A DNA stretch of 64,000 nucleotides from Dehalococcoidia bacterium (GCA_026003895.1 BPIC01000002.1:1-64000), one strand, 5' to 3'; numbered from the stretch's first letter, positions 43,197-51,464 are shown. The notes: generated by a model from the sequence alone, not told the origin. Program-made: numbers and translations.

Positions 43197-44053
43197 CCGA
43201 TACACGCAGCTTGCTGGTCGACGCCGCCTGGGTTGCCGAGCGGCTGCACGATCCGGCCGTTCGGCTGCTCGACGTTCGCACGCCGTCCGAGTTTGTTGCC
43301 GGGCACATCCCCGGTGCGGTGAATGTCGACATCTTCGCACTGCACTGGTGGGATTCGTCTCCCGAGGGGCTGGATGGATTCCGTCGCCAGCACGAGCAGG
43401 CATTCGGCGAGGTCGGACTGACCCGGAACGATACGGTCGTCGTGTATAGCGAAACGACCGACATGCTCGCGGCGCGCGCCCTCTGGGTCCTCAAGCTGTT
43501 CGGCCATGAAGCAGCCTCCCTCCTCGATGGCGGGCTGACGGCGTGGCGGGCCAGCGGCGGTGCGATCGAAACGGGCGAGGCAACGCCATCGCCCACGGTC
43601 TATCAGTCGGATTGGAATCCTGAACTGTTGGCGGGCTGGCAGGAGGTCCGCGAGGCGATTGGCAAACCGGGAAGCGTCCTGCTCGATACCCGCTCCGTCG
43701 AGGAGTACACCGGCGAGCGGGTGCGTGCCAAGCACGGTGGCGCGATTCCAGGCGCCGTTCACTTCGAGTTTAGCAATAACATTGGTCCGGACGGCCGATT
43801 GAAGTCAGCCGAGGCGATCGCTGCAATGTACCGAGCGCTCGGAGTGACACCTGACCAGGAGGTCATCGCCTATTGCCACGGCGGCTACCGGGCGGCGAAC
43901 ACGTGGCTTGCGCTGACAGTTGCTGGGTACCCGCGAGTCAAGAACTACGTCAGCTCGTGGGGCGAATGGGGTAGCCGCGACGACCTCCCGATCGAGAAGC
44001 CGGGCGCGCCGCCAGAGGGAGCGGGCGAGCGCGTCAGCGGCGGGGCGGCGTGA
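43193..44053 (+). CDS. Two-domain sulfurtransferase (rhodanese family)
   Basis: A 286-residue tandem rhodanese. The first domain (LLDVRTPSEFVAGHIPGAVNVD) keeps the fold but has VVVYSETTDML at the active loop and lacks the Cys; the second (LLDTRSVEEYTGERV) has VIAYCHGGYRAANTW with the catalytic Cys in a CHGGYRA loop. This is the usual arrangement of thiosulfate and mercaptopyruvate sulfurtransferases, with only the C-terminal domain active. It moves sulfane sulfur to a thiophilic acceptor. Coupled by a four-base overlap to the alpha/beta-hydrolase, and convergent with a small lipoprotein gene, overlapping by 20 bases. Confidence 0.88.
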   Translation: MTDTRSLLVDAAWVAERLHDPAVRLLDVRTPSEFVAGHIPGAVNVDIFALHWWDSSPEGLDGFRRQHEQAFGEVGLTRNDTVVVYSETTDMLAARALWVLKLFGHEAASLLDGGLTAWRASGGAIETGEATPSPTVYQSDWNPELLAGWQEVREAIGKPGSVLLDTRSVEEYTGERVRAKHGGAIPGAVHFEFSNNIGPDGRLKSAEAIAAMYRALGVTPDQEVIAYCHGGYRAANTWLALTVAGYPRVKNYVSSWGEWGSRDDLPIEKPGAPPEGAGERVSGGAA

Positions 44054-44234
44054 GGTAGATGACGGTCGGCGTCGGGAGCGGCGGGGTCGGCGAGACGGCC
44101 GGCGAGGGGTAGACCCGCTGCTGCGGGGCCTGTTGCTGATTGATGACGGGGGGCGTCGCCCCAGCCTGACAGGCGGTTGCGACACCGAGGGCGAGAAACG
44201 CCACTCCGGCGGCCCGCCAGAGATAGCGGTGCAT
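44034..44234 (-). CDS. Small Pro-rich lipoprotein, 66 residues
   Basis: MHRYLWRAAGVAFLALGVAT then ACQAG gives a good signal peptide with a lipobox ending at Cys21; GGGAG precedes the ATG at 44234. The mature 45 residues are Gln/Pro/Thr-rich (APQQRVYPSPAVSPTPPLPT), without folded structure. A surface-tethered peptide or a linker remnant is possible. It overlaps the end of the sulfurtransferase gene from the other strand. Confidence 0.5.
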   Translation of the reverse strand: MHRYLWRAAGVAFLALGVATACQAGATPPVINQQQAPQQRVYPSPAVSPTPPLPTPTVIYLTPPRR

Positions 44235-44428
44235 GCAGATACTCCCAGAGAGGAGTGTCGGTCGCTGACGCGGCCTTCCACCGGAACTGTACCAGCCCTC
44301 CGTGCCCCCTGCCACTTGAGGACTGTGCGCCTTCGCACGCCCCTCGGCCGCCCGCAGGGCTATACTTCGAGTGCGGCGCACCGGAGCCGGGATCGGGTCG
44401 AGGTGGTTGGCGTCTGCGGGAGGCTCAC

Positions 44429-46057
44429 GTGGCCGAGCTGCGGCCCGGATCGCGTCTCGGGCAATACACCATCATTGAGCAAATCGGCCAAGGCGGGATG
44501 GCGACGATCTTCCGCGCCCGCCAAGAGACGCTCGGCCGAGATGTTGCCATCAAGGTCCTGCCCGCTTACCTCGCGGGTGACCCAGAGTACCTCGCGCGGT
44601 TTCGCCGCGAAGCCAATGCGATTGCCCAGCTTCAGCACCCCAATATCCTGCCGGTCTTCGATTTCGGTGAACAAGACGGCCTGACCTACATCGTCATGCT
44701 CCTCGCGCCGAGCGGCCAGACGCTCCGTGAGCGCCTCGGCGCTCCGGTGCCCCTCGGCACGGCCCTTCAGGTGATGAATCAGGTTGGCAGCGCCCTGCAG
44801 TACGCCCACGAGCAGGGAATCGTCCATCGCGACGTCAAGCCATCGAATGTGCTGATGGGCGAGCGGGATTGGGCTCTCCTCTCCGACTTCGGAATCGCCC
44901 GGATGGTGCAGGGCTCCACCCACCTGACCCGCACCGGCGTCGGCATCGGGACGCCGGAGTATATGAGCCCAGAGCAGGGCCAAGGCTTTGCCGTCGATGG
45001 ACGGGCCGACCAGTATTCGCTTGCCGTCATTCTCTACCAGATTCTGACTGGGCAGCTGCCCTTCGTCGCCGAAACGCCCGTCGGCACGGTGATCCAGCAC
45101 ATCACAAAGCCGGTGCCGCCGCCGCGGACGCTTAACCCAAACATCCCGCCGGAAGTCGAAGCCGTACTCCTGCGGGCGCTCAGCAAGGACCCGAACGACC
45201 GGTATCCCTCGGTCGCAGAATTTGTCGAAGCCCTCGGCGCGGCCGCCAACCCCTACCTGCGCACCGGCCAGCGCGCTGCGCCGACGCCGCCTCACTCGCG
45301 CCCCGCCGTGGCCGTGACCGCGATGCCGACCCGACCGGGCATTCCTTCTGCGGTCGCGTCAGCGCCGCCGGAAGCCCAGACCGAGCGAAAGGTGGCGGCG
45401 ACCCAACGGTCGTCCGGCCGGCTCATCGCTGCCCTTGTGCTCGGCATCGTTCTTTGCCTCGGGCTTGCCATCGGCGGCGGCGTCCTTGGCGTGTCTGCGC
45501 TCAACGGCTCGCTCGGGCTGTTTGCCGCGGCGCTGAACGGAACCGCAACACCTACCGCGCCTCCTCAGACCCCCACGCCGACCACGACGCGCCCGCCGAG
45601 CAATGTGAGTGGCACTGCCGCCGAACCCACCGAAACGCCGACACCGGAGCCGACGCCGACCGCGACGCCCGTTCCGACCGAGACACCACGCCCGACGAAC
45701 ACGGCGCCGCCGCGGCCGACCAATACCCCGGCGCCCCCCGCCGCAACCAATACGCCGCCCCCGCCCGCGCCGACGAACACGCCCGTGCGTCAAGCTCCGC
45801 CGCCTGGGCCCGGGGGTGGCGGTGGCGGCGTGGGCACGATTACGGTTCGCAACACCAGCCGGACCGAGACGTTGATCTGCTCCTATAATGGCCCAGAGGC
45901 CAGCACGCGGCTCGAAATTCCGCCTGGCGGCTCCGACTCGACGTCCGTCCCCGCTGGCACGTATACGGAACGGTGTGTCACCGAAAGCGGCGCCGGCCCC
46001 GGCACTCGCTCGGTCTCCGTTCCTGCGGGCGGCACCGTCTCGCGCAGCGCCCCATAG
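44429..46057 (+). CDS. Membrane-anchored Ser/Thr protein kinase
   Basis: A 542-residue Hanks-type kinase. GQGGMA (20-25) is the glycine loop, Lys42 sits in VAIKVL, HRDVKPSNVL (133-142) is the catalytic loop, SDFGIAR (152-158) the DFG motif and GTPEYMSPEQ (174-183) the activation segment. A linker leads to one membrane helix near 332-357, then about 90 Pro/Thr-rich residues and a 75-residue C-terminal beta domain beginning GTITVRNTSRTETLICSYNG. It phosphorylates cytoplasmic proteins in response to something sensed outside. PASTA repeats are absent. The GTG at 44429 has GGGAGG upstream, and TATACT at 44361 may be its -10 box. Confidence 0.93.
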   Translation: MAELRPGSRLGQYTIIEQIGQGGMATIFRARQETLGRDVAIKVLPAYLAGDPEYLARFRREANAIAQLQHPNILPVFDFGEQDGLTYIVMLLAPSGQTLRERLGAPVPLGTALQVMNQVGSALQYAHEQGIVHRDVKPSNVLMGERDWALLSDFGIARMVQGSTHLTRTGVGIGTPEYMSPEQGQGFAVDGRADQYSLAVILYQILTGQLPFVAETPVGTVIQHITKPVPPPRTLNPNIPPEVEAVLLRALSKDPNDRYPSVAEFVEALGAAANPYLRTGQRAAPTPPHSRPAVAVTAMPTRPGIPSAVASAPPEAQTERKVAATQRSSGRLIAALVLGIVLCLGLAIGGGVLGVSALNGSLGLFAAALNGTATPTAPPQTPTPTTTRPPSNVSGTAAEPTETPTPEPTPTATPVPTETPRPTNTAPPRPTNTPAPPAATNTPPPPAPTNTPVRQAPPPGPGGGGGGVGTITVRNTSRTETLICSYNGPEASTRLEIPPGGSDSTSVPAGTYTERCVTESGAGPGTRSVSVPAGGTVSRSAP

Positions 46058-46090
46058 CGTCCTTTGGCGGCGGCGCGTGGCGAGGGCTGC

Positions 46091-47590
46091 CTAGCGATGT
46101 AGCAGCTCGTAGCGAAGCGCCCGATCGGGCGGAAAGAAGAGCCCGCCGATCTCGGCGCGAGCGGCGGCAAAGACAGCCGGCTGGGCCAACTGGACGTTTG
46201 GCGAATCGGCCGCGATGACTGCTTGCGCCTCGCGGAGCAGCGCCGCGCGTGCCTCCCAGCGAGGCTCGTTCTCGATGCGCGGGATGAGCTGGGCGATTCG
46301 CTCACTGTGATACTGGCCGCAGTTGATCAGACCGAGCCGGCTCGCATCGTAATCGTGGACCAAGGCATAGTAGGGGTCCGGCACTTGATGCCAGTCTTCC
46401 CAAATCAGCATCGGGAAGGGCCGAACATAGCGACCGCCGAACCAAAACGTGCTGGAATCCAGTCGCTCGATTGCCACGTCGATACCGAGGCGGCCGAGCG
46501 ACTCCGCGACGATCTCGGCACACGCCTCGTGCTCACGGTTCGCGGCATCGATAAATACTTCGGTGGCGAAGCCATCGCGTAGTCCCGCCTCGGCGAGCGC
46601 GGCGCGGGCGCGGTCGAGGTCGTAGTCGTAGTCCCAAAACTGGTCGGTCGCCCCCGGCGTTGGCCACGGAAACGGGCTGCGCCACGCCGCGGCTGTGCCG
46701 CGATACACCTCGTTCCGAATGCGGTCGTAGGGTGTCGCCCACGCGATCGCCCGCCGGACCAGCGGGTTGTCGAACGGCGCCTGCTGGCAGTTGAGCATCA
46801 GTGCTACGTGGCTGCCGGAGCGCGAGGCGAGGACGTGTACGCCATCGGCGTCGCGGAGCGTCTGCGCTTCTGCCGGATTAAGGTCGAGGAGAAGGTCGAT
46901 AGCGCCGTCCCGGAGCAAGTTGAGCCGCGTTCGGCGTCCGGGCACGATGATGAAACGGATGCGATCGAAGGAGGGGCGAACGACGCCCCCCTCATGGGCG
47001 TCGAAGATAACCTCCGTCCATTGACTGTGCCGAATGAGCGCGTAGGAGCCGAATCCAGCGGGCTGGGCGGCAAGCCACGCCTTTGCCCACGGGTCGTCGG
47101 GCGTCGCGTGGCGGCGCGCCTCCGTCGAGTCGTAGATGGTCGGCGTCGAACGGGTGAGTTGGTGGAGCAGCGTCGGATTGGCGGCACGCAGCCGAAACTC
47201 CACGGTGTAGCGGTCGACGGCGACGACCGATTCCGGGCCGGTCACGGAGCCGACGATCGCGACCCACTTGCCAACGTCGCGCAAGCCGAAAGCCCGCTCC
47301 CAGCCCCAACAGACATCCTCGGCGGTCAACTCGTTGCCGAACGGTGAAACGACACCGCGGCGCAAGGTAACGCGGTAGACCCGGCCGTCGGCGCTGACTT
47401 CCCACCCTGCAGCAAGCTGACCTTCGAGACGGGAGACGTCGCCAATGGCGGCACCGGTCGCGGGGTCGATGGTCGGCGGGTAGACGAACAGCCGCGCGTA
47501 GGCGAGTCGATGAAAGTCGCCATTGCCACCAGCCTGCTCGACGTCGAACCCCTGTCGGCCTGGGGGAATCGCGATGCGCAGTTCGTTCAT
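46091..47590 (-). CDS. Family 5 solute-binding-fold protein without signal peptide
   Basis: A 499-residue SBP_bac_5 domain protein: LAAGWEVSADGRVYRVTLRR, LTAEDVCWGWERAF, GFGSYALIRHSQW, NPLVRRAIAWATPYDRI and DYDLDRARAALAEAGL follow the fold of periplasmic oligopeptide-binding proteins. Unlike the other three copies here it starts MNELRIAIPPGRQGFD with no signal or lipobox, and upstream the frame gives none. Either it acts in the cytoplasm, or it is exported by a route not visible. Its start is nine bases from the Nudix gene ahead of it on the same strand, so the two are likely one operon. Confidence 0.8.
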   Translation of the reverse strand: MNELRIAIPPGRQGFDVEQAGGNGDFHRLAYARLFVYPPTIDPATGAAIGDVSRLEGQLAAGWEVSADGRVYRVTLRRGVVSPFGNELTAEDVCWGWERAFGLRDVGKWVAIVGSVTGPESVVAVDRYTVEFRLRAANPTLLHQLTRSTPTIYDSTEARRHATPDDPWAKAWLAAQPAGFGSYALIRHSQWTEVIFDAHEGGVVRPSFDRIRFIIVPGRRTRLNLLRDGAIDLLLDLNPAEAQTLRDADGVHVLASRSGSHVALMLNCQQAPFDNPLVRRAIAWATPYDRIRNEVYRGTAAAWRSPFPWPTPGATDQFWDYDYDLDRARAALAEAGLRDGFATEVFIDAANREHEACAEIVAESLGRLGIDVAIERLDSSTFWFGGRYVRPFPMLIWEDWHQVPDPYYALVHDYDASRLGLINCGQYHSERIAQLIPRIENEPRWEARAALLREAQAVIAADSPNVQLAQPAVFAAARAEIGGLFFPPDRALRYELLHR

Positions 47591-47599
47591 TGCTCCATT

Positions 47600-48049
47600 C
47601 TAGCCGCTGATCGAGACGAGGCGAACGCCGGCGCGCACGTCGGCGAGGATTGCTGCATGATCGAAGGCGAGCGGTGGGAGTGCCTCAAGCGGCGCCCAGA
47701 TGACCGCTGCGGCGTCGTCCCCTGGGGTCGCCGTGGGGCGCTGATCCGGCCGGATGCGATAGACGAAGGTGATGGTGTGCCGCTGCGGGTCGCGGTCGGC
47801 GGCGGCGTAGACCCCGACGAGATGCTCGATCGTGCCGGTAAGACCGCATTCTTCGCGCAGCTCGCGGAGGGCGCATTCCTCCGGGCTTTCGTTCGGATCG
47901 ACGAAGCCGCCGGGCAGGGCATAGGCGCCGCGGAAGGGGTCGTGTTTGCGCTGGACGAGGAGGACACGGCCAGCGTGGACGACGGCGGCATCCGCGGTGA
48001 CGGGACGATTGGCGAAGCGGCCACAGACCGGACAGGGAGCGCTGGCCAT
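47600..48049 (-). CDS. Nudix hydrolase
   Basis: A 149-residue protein with a full Nudix box: GGFVDPNESPEECALRELRE followed by ECGL, which binds magnesium and the diphosphate. A CPVCG pair near residue 6 suggests half a zinc ribbon, as in NADH pyrophosphatase-like members; the second pair is absent. The substrate would be a nucleoside diphosphate linked to another moiety (ADP-ribose, NADH or a dNTP). The ATG at 48049 is used; earlier GTG at 48133 adds unstructured residues. It is followed at nine bases by the signal-less binding protein. Confidence 0.88.
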   Translation of the reverse strand: MASAPCPVCGRFANRPVTADAAVVHAGRVLLVQRKHDPFRGAYALPGGFVDPNESPEECALRELREECGLTGTIEHLVGVYAAADRDPQRHTITFVYRIRPDQRPTATPGDDAAAVIWAPLEALPPLAFDHAAILADVRAGVRLVSISG

Positions 48050-48303
48050 GGCGGGATTGTAGGCGTTAAACGGAGTGACTGGGTCGTGGACTCCCAGCAG
48101 CCGCCCCCAGCCCCAGTTCCCCGACCCAGTCACTGCGTGGAGGTGGAGAGTCGCCGGTCTCCTGCCGTCGGCCTCAGCAGGGGCGGCGTCACCACCTCTG
48201 AGGTGCAGTGTACGCTTCGCATTGGCAGCGAGGCGTGCCGGCAGTCACACGGGGAACGTGATCTGGATCACGCGGTCAATCCGCGAAAAATCGGATAGAG
48301 TGG

Positions 48304-48309
48304 TACAAT
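48304..48309 (+). promoter_or_regulatory. Possible -10 box of the Fur-family gene
   Basis: TACAAT preceded by TGG (extended -10 style) lies 63 bases upstream of the Fur-type start. No typical Fur box is seen in the leader; a GC-rich stem-forming sequence lies just before it. Weak evidence. Confidence 0.3.
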
Positions 48310-48372
48310 CTTGCGTTGCGATACCGTATGCTGTTGCACACGGCTTGCACTCAACGATTATGGGGTGGCTCG

Positions 48373-48861
48373 ATGGAAACTCTGACCGATACCCGTGTCA
48401 GCCGGGCGCGCAGCGACTACGCCGCACTGCTTCGCAGTCGCGGCCTTCGGGTCACTCCGCAACGAATCGTCATCCTCGACGCGATCGCCGGCGCCCACGA
48501 TCACTTCTCGGCGGAAGACATCCACTCGGCGATCGCCGACGACAACCCGGGGATTAACCTGTCGACGGTCTACCGGACGCTCGAGACGTTCGAACGCCAC
48601 CATCTTGTTCGGCGCACCGATCTTGGCCTCAACCGCATTGTCTACCATTGGTCGGGCCGGGCCCCGCATCATCATCTCGTCTGCCACGCCTGCGGACGGA
48701 TCATCGAGATCGACGACGACGCGCTTCAGGCGCTCACCCGCGAGCTCGAACGGCGCTACGGGTTTCACGCCGATCTCCAGCACCAATCGGTGTTCGGTCA
48801 CTGCGCCAACTGCCTGAACCATCAAGAGGACGAGGAGCGCTTGCCCAACGACAAACCTTAA
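48373..48861 (+). CDS. Fur-family transcriptional regulator
   Basis: A 162-residue Fur/Zur/PerR-type protein. LRSRGLRVTPQRIVILDAI is the helix pair of the winged helix, STVYRTLETFERHHLV the recognition helix, and APHHHLVCHACGRII with CANC near the end forms the structural zinc site. GFHADLQHQSVFGHC completes the regulatory metal region with His residues. Which metal it senses (iron, zinc, peroxide) cannot be told. The ATG at 48373 follows GGGGTGG. It is 18 bases ahead of the MerR/B12 regulator, so the two may be read from one message, or the second may have its own promoter inside the end of this gene. Confidence 0.9.
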   Translation: METLTDTRVSRARSDYAALLRSRGLRVTPQRIVILDAIAGAHDHFSAEDIHSAIADDNPGINLSTVYRTLETFERHHLVRRTDLGLNRIVYHWSGRAPHHHLVCHACGRIIEIDDDALQALTRELERRYGFHADLQHQSVFGHCANCLNHQEDEERLPNDKP

Positions 48862-48869
48862 GCTAAACT
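48841..48869 (+). promoter_or_regulatory. Candidate promoter for the CarH-like regulator
   Basis: TTGCCC at 48841 and TAAACT at 48864 are 17 bases apart, overlapping the end of the Fur-type gene. Only ten bases separate the -10 box from the ATG at 48880, so the leader would be a few bases at most and there is only a weak AGG ahead of the start. An operator for the encoded repressor could overlap here. Confidence 0.4.
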
Positions 48870-48879
48870 CTAGGTTACT

Positions 48880-49800
48880 ATGGTCGTCTGCCGCTCGAAC
48901 GGCACCCCGCCGTCGCGTTCCTTCGGAATCGGCGAAGCCGTCGAGCGTTTGCGCGCCGAGTTTCCCGACGTCAGCATCAGCAGTCTCCGCTTTCTGGAGC
49001 GGGAAGGCCTGCTCGGGCCACGGCGCACCGCGGGCGGGCATCGCTTGTTCTCTGACGACGACCTCGAGCGCATTCGCCTCATCAAGCGTCAGCAGCAGCA
49101 GCACCGTTCCCTCGCCGAGATCCGCGAGTTGCTTCTTCGGCGCGACCGCATCGGGCCCCCGCGCGAGCTGGCGGAACGGTTCGTCAATGAAATCGCGGCC
49201 CGCAACGGCCGCGAGGCATACGCGCTGATCGACGAGGCGCTGCGTGTGGGAATCCCAGCGCGAACCCTTTGCCTCGAGGTCCTGACGCCGGCACTCGAGC
49301 GTATTGGCGACCTCTGGGAGCGTGGTGAGCTTGACGTCGCCCACGAGCACCTCGCGAGTGCGGTCGTGCGCGATCTGCTGTCGAACCTGCGCCTCTACCA
49401 GCCGCCGGCGCCGCCAGACGGTCGGGTTGCGGTTGCGGCCTGTGCGGCCAGCGAGCGCCACGAGCTGGGGTTGCGGATGGTCACCGCTCTTCTTGAGCAA
49501 CAGGGCTGGTCCGTGCAGTTCCTCGGCGCGGATACTCCGGCCTCGAGCACCGTGCAGTTCGTTACCGACAACGAGGCGGATTTACTGCTCATTTCAACCG
49601 GTGCGCCCAGCGAGCGCGCCTTCGTCGAAGACGTCATCGCTGCGCTTGCCGCCTGGTCGCCTGCCCGCCGACCGAAGGTCGTGGTTGGCGGCCGTGCCGC
49701 CGCCGAGGTCGCTGCCGGCCTTCCTGTCGACCTCGTCGCGACCCGGGCTGAACATCTGCTTGACTGGCCGGCGCTCCCTGCAACCCACCGGCCGAGGTAG
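48880..49800 (+). CDS. MerR-type regulator with cobalamin-binding domain (CarH/LitR-like)
   Basis: A 306-residue regulator. Residues 13-85 are a MerR winged helix (FGIGEAVERLRAEFPDVSIS, LRFLEREGLLGPRRTAGGHR). From about 100 a helical cap carries W146 followed by nine residues and E156-H157, the Wx9EH motif of CarH photoreceptors, then a B12-binding fold with E192-R193-H194-E195-L196-G197, the ExHxxG motif whose His ligates cobalt. CarH proteins bind adenosylcobalamin in the dark, form tetramers and repress carotenoid genes; light breaks the Co-C bond. The next gene is a carotenoid-type oxidoreductase, as expected. The residue after W146 is Glu, where Thermus CarH has the His that ligates cobalt after light exposure. 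Confidence 0.88.
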   Translation: MVVCRSNGTPPSRSFGIGEAVERLRAEFPDVSISSLRFLEREGLLGPRRTAGGHRLFSDDDLERIRLIKRQQQQHRSLAEIRELLLRRDRIGPPRELAERFVNEIAARNGREAYALIDEALRVGIPARTLCLEVLTPALERIGDLWERGELDVAHEHLASAVVRDLLSNLRLYQPPAPPDGRVAVAACAASERHELGLRMVTALLEQQGWSVQFLGADTPASSTVQFVTDNEADLLLISTGAPSERAFVEDVIAALAAWSPARRPKVVVGGRAAAEVAAGLPVDLVATRAEHLLDWPALPATHRPR

Positions 49801-49803
49801 GCC

Positions 49804-51267
49804 GTGCGCCGGATCGTCGTCATCGGCGCCGGGATCGGCGGCCTTACCGCGGCGGCGCTCCTTGCCCGGGCCGGTCATGCTGTCACCGTTCTCGAGCGCC
49901 ACGTTGACGTCGGCGGCTGCGCCGCGACGTTCTATTACCGGCGCTTCCGCTTCGATTGCGGAGCGACGCTCGCTGGGGGGTTCCGGGAGGGTGGCCCCCA
50001 TCAGCAGGTTGCAGCGCTGCTCGATATTCGCTGGCCGGTGCGAGCCGTCGAGCCAGCCATGGTCGTCCAGCTTGGCGATGCCCGGATCGTCCGTTGGGGC
50101 GACTCCGCGCGGTGGCGCGAGGAACGGCGCCGTGTCTTTCCAAGCCCCAGCGCCGATCGGTTTTGGGAGGCGCAGGAAGCGCTCGCCGACCGGGTGTGGT
50201 CGCTGGCGGCGCGCCGGCCAGCCTGGCCTCCCGAACGGGTCGCCGATGTCATCGCCTTGGTGCGCCAGTCCCGCCCGGGCGATGTCGCGCTCGTGCCGCA
50301 CCTCGTTCGCACGGCCCACGACGTTCTGCCGAGCGGGGAGGCGCTTCTTGCCGCTTTCGTCGACGCCCAGTTGCTGATCTCGGCCCAAGCGCTGGCTGTT
50401 GAGACGATTTGGCCCTATGCGGCGGTGGCGCTCGACCTCGCTCGTCAGGGTGTCGTCGGGGTGTCGGGCGGGATCGGCGCCTTGGCACGGACCCTCGCCG
50501 AGGCACTGCGGCGGGATGGCGGGGAGGTGCTGACCAAGCGCGAGGCTACGGCCTTGACCTGGCGTGGGGGTCTCGTCGATGGCGTCTTAACGCAGCGCGG
50601 CGAATGGTATCCCGCCGATCTCGTCCTCGCCAATCTGACGCCGTGGAGCCTCGTGCAATTGCTCGGCGAACGCACGCCGCGAGAGTTGCGCCGGCGGACG
50701 GCTGCCCTCCGTCCAGCTTGGGGGGCGTTCACGCTCTACCTCGCGGTGCCGGCGAGCGCCGTTCCGGCCGGAACTCCCACCCATTACCAGGTCGTGGCCG
50801 ACCCCAGCGCGCCGCTTGGCGAGGGCAATAGCATCTTCATCTCCCTCTCACCGGAGTGGGACCTGTCCCGCGCCCCGGCGGGCTTTCGGACGGTGACCAT
50901 CTCAACCCACACGGCAGTGGGACCATGGTGGTCGCTCGATCGGGCAGCCTATCTCGAGCGGCGCGACCACTACCGCGACCGGCTGCTTGCTGTGGCGGCG
51001 CAGGTGCTTCCTGCCGTCCGCGCGGCGACGTTGGTTCTGCCCGGCACGCCACGAACCTTCCACCGGTTCACGCGCCGCCATTGCGGCTTCGTCGGCGGCT
51101 TGGGACAACGCAGCCTTTGGAGCAGCCTCTCGCCGCGCACCGGCATTCCAAATCTCTTCCTAGTTGGCGATTCCGTCTTCCCGGGCCAGAGCACCGCCGC
51201 CGTCTCCTTGGGCGCGATTCGAGTGGCCGACCTTGCGGCGGCCGCGGTGGAGCGCTGTGCAGCCTAG
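49804..51267 (+). CDS. Phytoene desaturase/carotenoid isomerase-like FAD oxidoreductase
   Basis: A 487-residue FAD-dependent oxidoreductase. VVIGAGIGGLTAAALLARAGH is the dinucleotide-binding fold, VLERHVDVGGCAATFYYRRF the flavin contact seen in CrtI/CrtISO, GVSGGIGALARTLAEAL the second conserved block, and FLVGDSVFPGQSTAAVSLGAI the C-terminal FAD motif typical of carotenoid desaturases and isomerases. It would desaturate, isomerise or hydroxylate/ketolate a carotenoid precursor in the membrane. The start GTG lies four bases after the CarH-like stop, so it is coupled to the light regulator. No crtB or crtE is in the window. Confidence 0.86.
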   Translation: MRRIVVIGAGIGGLTAAALLARAGHAVTVLERHVDVGGCAATFYYRRFRFDCGATLAGGFREGGPHQQVAALLDIRWPVRAVEPAMVVQLGDARIVRWGDSARWREERRRVFPSPSADRFWEAQEALADRVWSLAARRPAWPPERVADVIALVRQSRPGDVALVPHLVRTAHDVLPSGEALLAAFVDAQLLISAQALAVETIWPYAAVALDLARQGVVGVSGGIGALARTLAEALRRDGGEVLTKREATALTWRGGLVDGVLTQRGEWYPADLVLANLTPWSLVQLLGERTPRELRRRTAALRPAWGAFTLYLAVPASAVPAGTPTHYQVVADPSAPLGEGNSIFISLSPEWDLSRAPAGFRTVTISTHTAVGPWWSLDRAAYLERRDHYRDRLLAVAAQVLPAVRAATLVLPGTPRTFHRFTRRHCGFVGGLGQRSLWSSLSPRTGIPNLFLVGDSVFPGQSTAAVSLGAIRVADLAAAAVERCAA

Positions 51268-51311
51268 GCTGGCCTGACGCTCGGTCACCGCGGATCGGGC
51301 CCGAACGCGAT

Positions 51312-51340
51312 TTGAGCGGGAGCACCGCGTCCGTTATACT
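51312..51340 (+). promoter_or_regulatory. Promoter of the tRNA-Arg gene
   Basis: TTGAGC at 51312 and TATACT at 51335 are separated by 17 bases. The -10 box ends 12 bases before the mature tRNA start, giving a short 5' leader for RNase P to remove. Confidence 0.55.
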
Positions 51341-51352
51341 TCGGATGCGCTT

Positions 51353-51425
51353 GTGCCTGTAGCTCAGTGGATAGAGCGCTACCCTGCGGAGGTAGAGGCC
51401 GTGGGTTCGACCCCCGCCAGGCACG
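51353..51425 (+). tRNA. tRNA-Arg with anticodon GCG
   Basis: A complete cloverleaf of 73 nucleotides: acceptor GTGCCTG/CAGGCAC, D-arm GCTC/GAGC with GGATA in the loop (A20 of arginine tRNAs), anticodon stem CTACC/GGTAG around loop CTGCGGA, five-base variable loop and T-arm GTGGG/CCCGC around TTCGACC, discriminator G. The CCA end is not encoded. The loop puts GCG at 34-36, reading CGC and CGU. Most bacteria use ACG (edited to inosine) for this box. The gene lies between the carotenoid gene and the T-box leader. Confidence 0.92.
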
Positions 51426-51435
51426 CCGCGATCCC

Positions 51436-51464
51436 TTGACAATCGTCGAGCAGGTCGCTACGCT
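51436..51464 (+). promoter_or_regulatory. Promoter of the T-box/ilv-leu operon
   Basis: A perfect -35 TTGACA at 51436 and TACGCT at 51459, spaced by 17 bases, lie just after the tRNA gene. Transcription would start near 51471, about 25 bases before the first helix of the T-box leader. Confidence 0.7.

Noticed and set aside
45550..45800. Tandem repeat or microsatellite
   Set aside because: It codes the Pro/Thr linker of the kinase; repetition is at the codon-composition level only.
48358..49500. A 380-codon minus-strand frame
   Set aside because: Shadow of the Fur and CarH-like genes.
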